DNA of 64,000 bases from Saprospiraceae bacterium (GTDB lineage Bacteria > Bacteroidota > Bacteroidia > Chitinophagales > Saprospiraceae): positions 62,001 to 126,000 of the forward strand of contig JADKFC010000005.1 of the NCBI GenBank assembly GCA_016717655.1, given 5' to 3'. Below are positions 26,029-34,488 of the stretch, piece by piece; within the stretch, counting starts at the first letter, position 1; the number at the start of each line of letters is the position of its first letter. Made by a program: the position numbers and the translations under genes. Under the pieces are notes generated by a model. It worked only from the letters and a program-made list of their open reading frames with translations. It was not told where the DNA came from and did no database searches.

Positions 26029-27276
26029 TCATGTTTTAGCGAAAGCAATTCTTTTTTCATAGTTAATAATCCATTCTGCATTCGAGTCAATTCTTTGCTT
26101 TAGTTGCTTTAATTTTTTTTCAGCCTCGTCTAACTGAAAATTATTGTATAAGATGTCCAATTCTTGTTTCTCGGAATCAAAATCCATCATATATGGCTTT
26201 ACATTCATTAACTCTTCCAAAACTTCGTCGGCTGTGCCGCTAAAGACCTTAGGCAGATTTTCTTTTGATATGACATTTCCATCTGACAATGCAAGTATAT
26301 TTTCAGGTCTCAATGTAGACAAGATCAAAGGTGCGTGTGTTGTAACAATAAACTGAACATTTGGAAAAGTATTTTTTAATGCTTGCACAATGGTCTTTTG
26401 CCAGGCAGGGTGCAAATGGAGATCAAGTTCATCTATTAAAACAATACCAGAGCCATTGATTGTATTTTCATCATTTTGTGCGGAAAATGTGAGCCGTCTG
26501 GCAATATCGCTGACTAAATACATGACCATGCGCTCACCAGATGACAGTTGGTTGAACCTCAGCCGATCTCCATTTTTGATAACTACCGCATAAGGCTCGT
26601 TGTCAAGATTAAAATCTGTCGACTTAGCATCTCTGTCAATACGAATATCTGTTATGCTATTTTCTCCTACGATAGAAAGAAAATTTTTAAATGCATTACG
26701 AACATTGCGCAAAGAATCAAGTTCATAAAGATGATCTGCTTTGCTAACCTTGTATTCGTTTTCCAGGTTTAATTCATTGATGAACCAACCTTCAAATTTT
26801 GAAAAAGCAGATACATTTGCTTCTAAAGCACTACTGTACATAGCACTGACCCTATCGCTGATCATACTCTTGGCAAAAACGGGTATCGAACTGGTTCTGT
26901 TCACTCTATAATAAACCATCAAAGGCAATCGGTTTTTTATAAACTCTCCTGTATTGTCAACGGTATTCTCTCCCTGCCCGTCAATGCTCCAATTGCAATT
27001 CACGTTAATAGTTTCTCCATCCAGTGAAAAAGATGCTTCTATAGTGGTGTTCGTCTCTCCTTTTAATATATCTGAGTTGCTCAGAAAATCCTGCCCGTGC
27101 GTTTGCAAATTTTCATCCGACATAATGCTGCTGAGTGCTTTGGAAATGGCATCAAGAATACTGGTTTTCCCGGCACCGTTAATACCTATGCTTGCTGTAA
27201 TATTTGAATTACCAAAATCAATTACCAGATCTTGAAACAATCTGAAATTTTTAAGTCGCAATTTATTGATTCTCAT
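26029..27276 (-). CDS. ptuA: Septu-like AAA/ABC-type ATPase (PtuA-like)
   Basis: 415 residues from the only ATG start (27276); a TTG at 27303 would add nine residues. Motifs: MRINKLRLKNFRLFQDLVID at the N-terminus, Walker A GINGAGKT (31-38), signature LSSGERMVMYLVSDIA, Walker B GIVLIDELDLHLHPAWQ and the switch His in VTTHAPLIL. A helical C-terminus ends RIDSNAEWIINYEKRIAF. This SMC/OLD-type architecture followed directly by an HNH nuclease matches Septu (and the retron-associated PtuAB effector). No reverse transcriptase is present, so a retron is not supported. Such ATPases are thought to hold the nuclease inactive until phage infection or nucleotide depletion. The sequence is AT-rich compared with the adjacent polymerase gene. 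Confidence 0.82.
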   Translation of the reverse strand: MRINKLRLKNFRLFQDLVIDFGNSNITASIGINGAGKTSILDAISKALSSIMSDENLQTHGQDFLSNSDILKGETNTTIEASFSLDGETINVNCNWSIDGQGENTVDNTGEFIKNRLPLMVYYRVNRTSSIPVFAKSMISDRVSAMYSSALEANVSAFSKFEGWFINELNLENEYKVSKADHLYELDSLRNVRNAFKNFLSIVGENSITDIRIDRDAKSTDFNLDNEPYAVVIKNGDRLRFNQLSSGERMVMYLVSDIARRLTFSAQNDENTINGSGIVLIDELDLHLHPAWQKTIVQALKNTFPNVQFIVTTHAPLILSTLRPENILALSDGNVISKENLPKVFSGTADEVLEELMNVKPYMMDFDSEKQELDILYNNFQLDEAEKKLKQLKQRIDSNAEWIINYEKRIAFAKT

Positions 27277-27388
27277 ACTACAAAAATAAGGAATCCTCAA
27301 CAATAATGAGCTTTTTTTTTCGCGCGGGGCTTACACCTGTATGTTGGGAGAAGCGCCACGTGGGCTGTAGCCTCTGCCTGGTTATCAA

Positions 27389-27530
27389 GTTACGACGCAA
27401 AATATTGCATGTTACGACGCTATATGCAGTGTTTCAAAATTTTGCGCGCTACGATTCGATGATGATGACCAATCAAAACATTGTTAAACTTTTATATTGG
27501 ATTACGACGCAAAATATTGCGTCGCTACGG
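27389..27530. repeat. Two TTACGACGCAAAATATTGC repeats
   Basis: Copies at ~27389-27410 and ~27501-27530. The second extends to a near-palindrome ACGACGCAAAATATTGCGTCG. Between the copies are further ACGACGC and GCGCGCTACG fragments. They lie between the ATPase gene and the polymerase gene; there is no gene in 27304-27545. Confidence 0.6.
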
Positions 27531-27545
27531 GGTTTCAAAAATGGG

Positions 27546-30482
27546 TCAATACCTTTCATCCTTAACAAACGGTAACTTTTCCATTTCGGTGACTTCCATG
27601 CTGGGGAAATCAAAATCATCTACGATTTTGCCTTTGATGCGGTAGAGGCCGCGGCCTTTGAAGGGGTAGCGGGCAAGGGCGGGTGGGAAGTGGGTGGTAT
27701 CAAAGAAGTGGCCTTTTTCGTCGATCCAGGTGCCGAAGTTCATGAGTTTGCGGTTGGAGGTGGTGACGTCTTTGCGGGTGACGTAATAACCAACCATGGT
27801 TACGATTCGGCCCATGTGTTTTTTCATATCGGCGGCGAGGATGTCGGCTTTGATGGTGGCATCCATGAGGTCGAAGGGAGAGCAGAGGGGGAAGCCGAGG
27901 AGTTCAAATTCATCGTATGCTTGTTCGTACCTGCCTTCTACCATGGCGGGCAGCTCAAAGTTTTCGGTTTCGGTATCAAAGAGGGCGCTGTACTGCACCT
28001 GTTTGATGGCGGGACTGTAGACGGCATTTTTTTCCCACATGAGCTGGTACTTGTTCATGCCGGTGAAGCGGAAGGCGCCGATGCGAATGAGGATTTCGAG
28101 TTGCTCTCTGCCGATGTCTACTCTGTTGACAAAGTCTTTGAGGCTGCGGAAATCGCCCCTGGCACAACGCTCTTCGATGATGTGGTGGGCTGTCTTTTGT
28201 TCGAGCTGGGCAATGTGGATGAAGCCTACGTAGATGTCTTTGCCGTAGATGTGGGTGAGGTAGCGACTCTGGTTAATGCAGGGGGCGTGGACATTGGCAC
28301 CACACATGCGGGCTTCGTGGAGGTAGAGCTCGGCGTTGTAAAAGCCGCCAAAGTTGTTGACCACGGCGGTCATAAACTCAAGGGGGTAATAGGTCTTGAG
28401 GTAGAGGCTCTGGAACGACTCGACGGCAAAACTCGCGGAGTGGGCTTTGCAGAAGGAGTAGCCACTGAAGCTCTCCACCTGCCGCCATACTTCCATAGAC
28501 AATTCATCTGAGTAGCCCCGTTCTTTACAATTTCTGAAAAATTTTTCCTGTAGCTGCCGGAAGGTATCAGAGTTCTTTTTCTTGCCCGTCATGATGCGCC
28601 GCAGGATGTCGGACTCATCCATGTCGAGGCCGGCAAAGTGGTGGACGATCTTCATGACGTCTTCCTGATAGACCATGACGCCAAAGGTTTCGCCGAGGTG
28701 TTCTTCAAAAACAGGGTGGAGGTAGGTATAGCTATCGGGCTTGTGAAAACGCTGGATGTATTCTCGCATCATGCCCGACTTGGCCACACCGGGGCGGATG
28801 ATGGAACTGGCGGCCACGAGGTGGACGTAGTTGTCGCACCGCAGCTTGGTGAGCAGGCCGCGCATGGCGGGAGACTCGATGTAAAAACAGCCGATGCAGT
28901 GTCCGGAGCGCAGCTGGGCCTTTACTTTGGGGTCTTCTTTGATGGCTGCCACATCGTGGATGTCGATGGCCTTGCCCTGGTTGTACCGCACCAATTCTAC
29001 CGCATCTTTGATGTGGCCGAGACCACGTTGGCTGAGCACGTCGTACTTGTGAAAGCCGAGGTCTTCGGCGCCGTACATGTCGAATTGTACGATGGGAAAG
29101 CCCTTGGGCATGAGCTGCAGGGCGGTGTGGTAGTTGAGAGGTCGCTCTGAGATGATGATGCCGCCCGCGTGGATGGAGAGGTAGTTGGGGAATGACTCGA
29201 TCATCTTGCCGTAACGAAAGATGTGTTTGGCATAGGGGTGGTGTTTTTCGGTGGCGAGGGGCTCATCTACAATGGCGTCGATGTCGGCCTTGGGCAGACC
29301 CAGTACCTTGCCCAGCTCGCGGATGATGGACTTACCCTTGAAGGTATTGTAGGTAGCAAGCAGGGCGGTGTGTTCTTTTCCGTAACGTTTGAAAATATAA
29401 TCGGTCACATCATCTCTTTCGTCCCAGGAGAAGTCGATGTCGAAATCGGGTGGCGAGCTGCGGTAGGGATTGATGAATCGTTCGAAGTAGAGGTCGAGTT
29501 CGAGCGGATCTACGTCGGTGATGCCCAGGTTGTACGCTACGATGGAGTTGGCCCCACTACCCCGCCCCACGTGGTGGTAGCCCGCAGAGGTGGCATAGCG
29601 GATGATGTCCCAGGTGATGAGAAAGTAAGCACAAAAGCCCATTTTCTGGATGACCTTTAATTCCTTTTGGGTGCGTTCAGTGGCCTTTTTGTGGCGGGGT
29701 CCGTACCTGCGTTCGCAGCCCGAAACGGCGAGTTTGGTGAGCAGGTCCATATCGTCTTTGACATCACCGGTGAAGGTGAGTCGATTGTGCTGGATGCTGC
29801 TGTCCATGGCGGTGTGGCAGGCAGAGAGGAGGCGCTGGGTGTTTTGCAGGATGACGGGATAACGTTCGTAGAGTTGGTTGATTTCTCCGGGCCCTCTGAA
29901 GTATTCTCCCTGGCGGGCACAGTTTTCGGGCTTGAGTCGACTGATTACGATGTTGAGGTCGATGCAGCGCAGCAGCTTGTGCACCTTAAATCCATCTTCA
30001 TCCCGAAAGGTAACGGGGGCGAAGACCACCAGTTTGTGGAGGTGTTCTTTGAGGTAAGAAGAAAAGAGCTGGTTGACCTCTTCCGGTCTGACGCCTATGT
30101 ATTCATTGTCGCGCAGACTGTTGATGGCCTTGGGCAGCTTGCGAAAGACGATGTAACAGTTGGGCAACATAGGAGACTCCTTTGGCAGGGCTTCCTGGCG
30201 CAGTGAGTATTCGGTGAGCAGGGCACACAGCTCCCGCCAGCCCTCGTCATTGCGGGCGATGCCCAGGTAAAGAAATTCCTCTTCATTGCGAAACTCGATG
30301 CCCAAAATGGGTTTGATGCCATTCTTACGACAAGCCGTAATAAACTGGAAAGCACACGAGGTGTTGTTGATGTCGCTGAGCACCAATGCCGAAATTCCCG
30401 ATTGAACGGCCAGGTCTACCAGTTCTTCCGGTGAGAGCACTCCGTATCGGAGGGAGTAGTAGGTGTGGCAGTTGAGGTACAA
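27546..30482 (-). CDS. dnaE: DnaE-like DNA polymerase III alpha subunit, short error-prone type
   Basis: 978 residues, shorter than replicative DnaE (~1,150-1,500). N-terminal PHP domain with NCHTYYSLRYGVLSPEELVD; C-family palm with GRGSGANSIVAYNLGI, PPDFDIDFSWDERDDVTDY (catalytic Asp residues) and LSIHAGGIIISE; fingers with VMVYQEDVMKIVHHFAGLD and SFCKAHSASFAVESFQ; HhH region VDIGREQLEILIRIGAF; and a C-terminal OB fold (VTMVGYYVTRKDVT). Length and divergence suggest the accessory, translesion-type DnaE rather than the main replicase. ImuA/ImuB or DinB partners often accompany it but are not in the window. GC-rich compared with the Septu-like genes downstream. A hairpin array and G-rich DNA lie upstream. 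Confidence 0.88.
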   Translation of the reverse strand: MYLNCHTYYSLRYGVLSPEELVDLAVQSGISALVLSDINNTSCAFQFITACRKNGIKPILGIEFRNEEEFLYLGIARNDEGWRELCALLTEYSLRQEALPKESPMLPNCYIVFRKLPKAINSLRDNEYIGVRPEEVNQLFSSYLKEHLHKLVVFAPVTFRDEDGFKVHKLLRCIDLNIVISRLKPENCARQGEYFRGPGEINQLYERYPVILQNTQRLLSACHTAMDSSIQHNRLTFTGDVKDDMDLLTKLAVSGCERRYGPRHKKATERTQKELKVIQKMGFCAYFLITWDIIRYATSAGYHHVGRGSGANSIVAYNLGITDVDPLELDLYFERFINPYRSSPPDFDIDFSWDERDDVTDYIFKRYGKEHTALLATYNTFKGKSIIRELGKVLGLPKADIDAIVDEPLATEKHHPYAKHIFRYGKMIESFPNYLSIHAGGIIISERPLNYHTALQLMPKGFPIVQFDMYGAEDLGFHKYDVLSQRGLGHIKDAVELVRYNQGKAIDIHDVAAIKEDPKVKAQLRSGHCIGCFYIESPAMRGLLTKLRCDNYVHLVAASSIIRPGVAKSGMMREYIQRFHKPDSYTYLHPVFEEHLGETFGVMVYQEDVMKIVHHFAGLDMDESDILRRIMTGKKKNSDTFRQLQEKFFRNCKERGYSDELSMEVWRQVESFSGYSFCKAHSASFAVESFQSLYLKTYYPLEFMTAVVNNFGGFYNAELYLHEARMCGANVHAPCINQSRYLTHIYGKDIYVGFIHIAQLEQKTAHHIIEERCARGDFRSLKDFVNRVDIGREQLEILIRIGAFRFTGMNKYQLMWEKNAVYSPAIKQVQYSALFDTETENFELPAMVEGRYEQAYDEFELLGFPLCSPFDLMDATIKADILAADMKKHMGRIVTMVGYYVTRKDVTTSNRKLMNFGTWIDEKGHFFDTTHFPPALARYPFKGRGLYRIKGKIVDDFDFPSMEVTEMEKLPFVKDERY

Positions 30483-30483
30483 G

Positions 30484-30553
30484 GTGGGGGATAGGTTATA
30501 GGGGTTAGGGGTTAGATTAGGGGTTAGGTTTTAGGGGTTAGGGGTTAGGGGTT
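30484..30553 (+). repeat. Telomere-like GGGGTTA repeats
   Basis: About seven GGGGTTA or close variants in 70 bp directly before the polymerase start. The G-rich strand is the plus strand. It could fold as a G-quadruplex in the promoter or leader region of the minus-strand polymerase gene. Confidence 0.7.
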
Positions 30554-30584
30554 ATAAAAATTGTGTATCTGCGAAGACCGAGCA

Positions 30585-30712
30585 TTGCACTAAGCGCGTA
30601 GCGCGTATTGAACTAAGCACGAAGTGCGTATTGACCTAAGCACGAAGTGCGTATTGACCTAAGCACGAAGTGCGTATTGACCTAAGCGCGAAGCGCGTAT
30701 TGCCAAAGTGCG
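30585..30712 (-). repeat. Tandem array of mini-hairpins, inverted orientation
   Basis: Reads on the minus strand as CAATACGCACTTCGTGCTTAGG units (three nearly identical) plus variants CAATACGCGCTTCGCGC and CAATACGCGCTACGCGC. Stems change together (GCAC/GTGC versus GCGC/GCGC). Same family as 6608 and 23316. The remaining 30713-30939 holds no recognised gene. Confidence 0.8.
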
Positions 30713-30895
30713 AAGCAAAAATACATCATTTCGACAAATTAGTTGTCATTATTTTGATATTTTATGACAAATTATTTGTCTATTTGATAAAAAGGGACAA
30801 AAAAGGGAGAGAAATAAGGAAGGTGGGTATATCGTTTTATAAGAAACGGGCTGAATATTTGAAAATACAAAAAGAAGATTCTTCTCTTTTTTTCA

Positions 30896-30903
30896 TATAT
30901 TTG
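30896..30903 (+). promoter_or_regulatory. Possible -7 box before DUF3098 gene
   Basis: TATATTTG matches TAnnTTTG and sits ~37 bp before the start at 30940. No well-spaced -33 TTG was found. Confidence 0.35.
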
Positions 30904-30939
30904 CCTCTCAATTTCATTTGATTATCAATCATTGCCCCT

Positions 30940-31236
30940 ATGAGCAAAGTAAAAAAGAGCAGCGAGCTGGAACCTACCAAGTCAAGGACAGAACCTTCGG
31001 TTAGTCAGAATATCATGTCTTCATTGACTTTTGGTAAAAAGAACTATTACTATATGCTGGGAGGACTGGCTTTGATTTTCCTGGGTCTGATGTTGATGGC
31101 AGGTGGTCACATGCCTTCTGCAGATGTATGGGATGAGTCGCTGATTTATTCTACGCGCCGCACCCTGATTGCACCGATCCTGATCCTTGCGGGTTTGTCG
31201 CTCCAGATAGTGGCTATTTTCACTAAAAAACAATAA
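30940..31236 (+). CDS. DUF3098 family inner-membrane protein
   Basis: 98 residues. A charged N-terminal tail is followed by LTFGKKNYYYMLGGLALIFL, GLMLMAGG and a second membrane helix RTLIAPILILAGLSLQIVAI. This two-helix protein is encoded between ftsX-type and uppP genes in many Bacteroidota, as here before uppP with a 1-base overlap. Its function is unknown; the context suggests envelope or cell-division related work. Confidence 0.88.
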   Translation: MSKVKKSSELEPTKSRTEPSVSQNIMSSLTFGKKNYYYMLGGLALIFLGLMLMAGGHMPSADVWDESLIYSTRRTLIAPILILAGLSLQIVAIFTKKQ

Positions 31237-32039
31237 TGGCAGATTTTCTGTATGGGCTGGTTCTGGGCATAGTACAGGGCCTGGCTGAATTTTTACCGGT
31301 GAGCAGCAGTGGACACCTGGAACTGGCCAAGTATATTTTTGGCGATCGCAGTCTGGGGGAAGAGAGCCTCTTGCTTTCGGTCATCCTACACGTAGGCACC
31401 ATGCTTTCTACCGTAGTGGTGTTCAGGAAAGAGATCCTGGAATTGCTCCGCGGCATATTTAAGCCGGTGAACAACGAAGAAAAGCAGTATGCCCTAAAAA
31501 TCATTGTATCGATGATTCCTGCTGCCGTCATTGGCGTAGGCTTTGAAGATGTACTGGAAACCTTTTTTGAATCCAAGATCCACCTGGTTTCGTTTTTCCT
31601 GATCTGTACTGCCGGCCTGCTTTGGCTTTCAGGCAGGGCATCGAGGGCCAACCAGCCATTGGACTATAAAAATGCATTTATCATAGGCGTAGCGCAAGCA
31701 GTAGCCATCTTACCGGGCATTTCCCGCTCCGGATCGACCATTGCCACTTCTGTGTTGCTGGGCATCGATAAGGCACAGGCGGCGCGTTTTTCCTTCCTTA
31801 TGGTGCTGCCCCTGATTTTGGGAAAGGTAGCCAAAGACATTATGGATGGGGCCTTTGCAGAAACAACCCTCTCCCCTACTGTGGCCATAACCGGCGTCAT
31901 TACTTCTTTTGTAGTGGGTATTTTTGCCTGTACGGTGATGATCAATCTGGTGAAAAAAAGCAAACTCGATTATTTTGCCTATTACTGCCTTGTCGTAGGC
32001 AGTTTCGGTCTTATCTATTATTTCACCCAATCAGCATAA
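31236..32039 (+). CDS. uppP: Undecaprenyl-diphosphatase UppP/BacA
   Basis: 267 residues, polytopic. It has both catalytic motifs: GLAEFLPVSSSGHLEL near the N-terminus and LPGISRSGSTIATS in the middle. The enzyme dephosphorylates undecaprenyl pyrophosphate to recycle the lipid carrier for peptidoglycan and other envelope polymers, and can confer bacitracin resistance. Its start overlaps the DUF3098 stop, and truB follows after 7 bp. Confidence 0.95.
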   Translation: MADFLYGLVLGIVQGLAEFLPVSSSGHLELAKYIFGDRSLGEESLLLSVILHVGTMLSTVVVFRKEILELLRGIFKPVNNEEKQYALKIIVSMIPAAVIGVGFEDVLETFFESKIHLVSFFLICTAGLLWLSGRASRANQPLDYKNAFIIGVAQAVAILPGISRSGSTIATSVLLGIDKAQAARFSFLMVLPLILGKVAKDIMDGAFAETTLSPTVAITGVITSFVVGIFACTVMINLVKKSKLDYFAYYCLVVGSFGLIYYFTQSA

Positions 32040-32046
32040 GCGGATT

Positions 32047-32808
32047 GTGGAAAAAAACACCATCGACCCCAATACCCTGGTAACCTTATCGCGGAGCAAG
32101 CCCGAATTACCCGCCGATTTCTCGGCCGGCTGTCTGATTCTGGTCAACAAGCCTCTGGAATGGACCTCCTTTGATGTGGTCAATCGCATCAAGTATGCCA
32201 TCAAACACAACCATGGCCTGCCCGGTATCAAAGTGGGGCACGCCGGTACCCTCGATCCCATGGCCGATGGCCTGCTCATCGTATGCACGGGCAAGTACAC
32301 CAAGTTGCTGGAAGGTTTGAGCAGTGACCACAAATCTTACCAGGCTCAGATCAAGTTGGGAGTGACAACCGCTTCTTTCGACCGCGAAAGTGAAGAAATC
32401 AATGCCACCGACATCGCCCATCTTACCCCCGATCGAATTGCGGAGGTGATCGGTGGATTTTCTGGTTGGATAGATCAGGTACCCCCTATCTTTTCTGCTG
32501 TTAAAATCAAGGGAAAGAATGCCTATACGCTGGCAAGACGCGGGGCGGACATCGAGCTCAAATCGCGCAGGGTAGAAATCAGGAAATATGAGCTCACGTC
32601 TGTATCTTTGCCCTTTGTTTCCTTTGATGTGGAGGTGAGCAAGGGTACGTACATCAGATCACTGGCCAATGACATTGGCAAAGAGCTGGGTGTGGGTGCC
32701 TACCTTTACGGCCTTACCCGCACCACCATAGGAGACTTTTCTCTTGAAAACGCGCTTTCTATTGAAGAGGTAGTAAGCATCATCAAAAGAGAACACCCGG
32801 GCGACTGA
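32047..32808 (+). CDS. truB: tRNA pseudouridine(55) synthase TruB
   Basis: 253 residues from a GTG start. Motifs: LVNKPLEWTSFDVV, the catalytic GHAGTLDPMADG (Asp70), YQAQIKLGVTTASFDRE and the C-terminal GTYIRSLANDIGKELG. It converts uridine 55 of the tRNA T-loop to pseudouridine. The insert between the core motifs and the short C-terminus match bacterial TruB. It is the third gene of a compact run from DUF3098. Confidence 0.95.
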   Translation: MEKNTIDPNTLVTLSRSKPELPADFSAGCLILVNKPLEWTSFDVVNRIKYAIKHNHGLPGIKVGHAGTLDPMADGLLIVCTGKYTKLLEGLSSDHKSYQAQIKLGVTTASFDRESEEINATDIAHLTPDRIAEVIGGFSGWIDQVPPIFSAVKIKGKNAYTLARRGADIELKSRRVEIRKYELTSVSLPFVSFDVEVSKGTYIRSLANDIGKELGVGAYLYGLTRTTIGDFSLENALSIEEVVSIIKREHPGD

Positions 32809-32849
32809 CAAAACAACAACAATTCCATGACGAATAAAAAAATGACAAC

Positions 32850-33764
32850 ATGGTAACGGTAGAAGGACTGACCAAGTGGTACGGCAGCCAGTGCGCGGTT
32901 GACCATATTAATTTTACCGCCAGACCCGGTGAGATCCTGGGTTTTCTGGGTCCCAACGGCGCTGGTAAGTCGACCACCATGAAGATGATAACCTCGTATA
33001 TCGGACAAGATGAGGGTAAGGTAAATGTGTGTGGCTTTGACACCCGCGAAAATGCCCTGGAAAGTCGCAGTCGTATTGGCTACCTGCCAGAGCACAATCC
33101 CCTGTACAAAGACATGTATGTCAAAGAATTTCTCGGCTTTGCAGCGGGCATCCACCACGTACCGAATGCGGACAACCGCATTGCTGAGGTCATTGGTCTT
33201 ACAGGACTGGGAAAAGAGCAACACAAGCCCATCAACGCCTTGTCAAAAGGTTACCGCCAACGCGTAGGACTGGCGCAGGCCATGCTCCACAATCCGGAGG
33301 TACTCATCCTCGATGAGCCTACCTCGGGACTTGATATGAACCAGCTGGCCGACATCCGAACCCTGATCCGCGATCTGGGCAAAGAAAAAACAGTGATCCT
33401 TTCTACCCACATCATGCAGGAAGTTCAGGCCCTGTGCGACCGGGTCATCATCATCAATGAAGGAAAACTGGTAGCAGACGACCCCATCGGTGAATTGCAG
33501 AACCGCATCAAGGGTGAACACCTGATTACCGTTAAATTTCTCAATACCTCTTTTCAGCTGTCGGAGCTCAAATCCATCAACGGGGTTGACCGTGTTGAAG
33601 CCAAGGAGGGTGAAGTAAAAATATACGCCGATGCCGGCACCGATGTGCGACCTGATATTTTCAGGCTTTGCGCTGCAAAAGGCTGGGTCATTATTGAAAT
33701 GGTACAGGAAAAGTTAAGTGTAGAGTACATCTTTCAAAAACTTACAAAAAATAAGCATGATTAG
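32850..33764 (+). CDS. gldA: Gliding-motility ABC transporter ATPase GldA
   Basis: 304 residues. Walker A GPNGAGKSTTMKM, signature ALSKGYRQRVGLAQAM (the LSKGYRQR form typical of GldA), Walker B VLILDEPTSGLD and switch STHIMQEVQ. The C-terminal ~80 residues (LITVKFLNTSFQLSELKSI) follow the GldA pattern. GldA works with the membrane proteins GldF and GldG; in Flavobacteriia the complex is needed for gliding and linked to T9SS surface adhesins. The next gene, gldF, overlaps by 8 bp. Confidence 0.9.
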   Translation: MVTVEGLTKWYGSQCAVDHINFTARPGEILGFLGPNGAGKSTTMKMITSYIGQDEGKVNVCGFDTRENALESRSRIGYLPEHNPLYKDMYVKEFLGFAAGIHHVPNADNRIAEVIGLTGLGKEQHKPINALSKGYRQRVGLAQAMLHNPEVLILDEPTSGLDMNQLADIRTLIRDLGKEKTVILSTHIMQEVQALCDRVIIINEGKLVADDPIGELQNRIKGEHLITVKFLNTSFQLSELKSINGVDRVEAKEGEVKIYADAGTDVRPDIFRLCAAKGWVIIEMVQEKLSVEYIFQKLTKNKHD

Positions 33765-34485
33765 TATTTTCTGGAAAGAGATCCATACCTTTTTCAGTTC
33801 GCTGATCGCGTACATGGTCATTGCGGTCTTTTTGGTGCTCAACGGATTGTTTATGTGGGTATTTACAGACAGCAGTGTGTTGGACTACAACTACGCTTCG
33901 ATGGATCCCCTGTTTTCGCTGGCACCGTTTATCTTACTCATCCTCATCCCTGCCATCACCATGCGCAGTTTTGCTGAAGAGCGACAAAGAGGCACCATAG
34001 AATTTTTGTTTACCAAGCCTCTCTCCGATTACGACATCATCTGGGGAAAGTTCCTGGCCAATTTTTGTCTGGTCTTGTTTGCCTTGTTGCCTACCGCTGT
34101 TTACTACTATTCTGTCTATCAACTCGGATCGCCTGTGGGCAACCTTGACAGTGGGGCCATTGCCGGATCGTATATTGGATTGTTTTTCTTGTCTGCTTCT
34201 TTTGTGGCGCTGGGAATGTTGGCCAGTGCGCTAACCGACAATCAGATTGTAGCCTTTATCCTCGGAGCGTTTTTGTGTTTTGTGGTCCATTGGGCCTTTG
34301 ACTACCTGGCATCGCTGCCCGTTTTCATTGGCAATGCCGATGCTTTTATCGACGGACTTGGCATCCAGTCGCACTACGATGCCATGAGCAAGGGGGCCAT
34401 AGATACCAAAGACCTGGTGTACTTTGCCGGACTGATAGCCATTTGTATTACGGCCTGCCACGCCATCATCACTTCAAAAAAATAA
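33757..34485 (+). CDS. gldF: GldF-type ABC transporter permease
   Basis: 242 residues with six membrane segments, starting WKEIHTFFSSLIAYMVIAVF. It contains the ABC-2 pattern RSFAEERQRGTIEFLFTKPL, conserved in GldF. It is encoded between gldA (8-bp overlap) and gldG (3-bp gap). It is the membrane subunit of the GldAFG complex. Confidence 0.92.
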   Translation: MISIFWKEIHTFFSSLIAYMVIAVFLVLNGLFMWVFTDSSVLDYNYASMDPLFSLAPFILLILIPAITMRSFAEERQRGTIEFLFTKPLSDYDIIWGKFLANFCLVLFALLPTAVYYYSVYQLGSPVGNLDSGAIAGSYIGLFFLSASFVALGMLASALTDNQIVAFILGAFLCFVVHWAFDYLASLPVFIGNADAFIDGLGIQSHYDAMSKGAIDTKDLVYFAGLIAICITACHAIITSKK

Positions 34486-34488
34486 GCC

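Noticed and set aside
25385..27276. Retron with PtuAB effector
   Set aside because: No reverse transcriptase or msr/msd-like sequence lies nearby; a plain Septu-like pair fits better.
27690..28511. 273-codon plus-strand open frame inside the polymerase gene
   Set aside because: Shadow frame; the minus strand carries all C-family polymerase motifs.
30484..30553. True telomere or linear replicon end
   Set aside because: Flanked by normal genes on both sides and far from a window end; the tract is short and imperfect.
30670..30921. 83-codon frame before DUF3098
   Set aside because: It starts inside the hairpin array, is AT-rich and shows no protein-like pattern.
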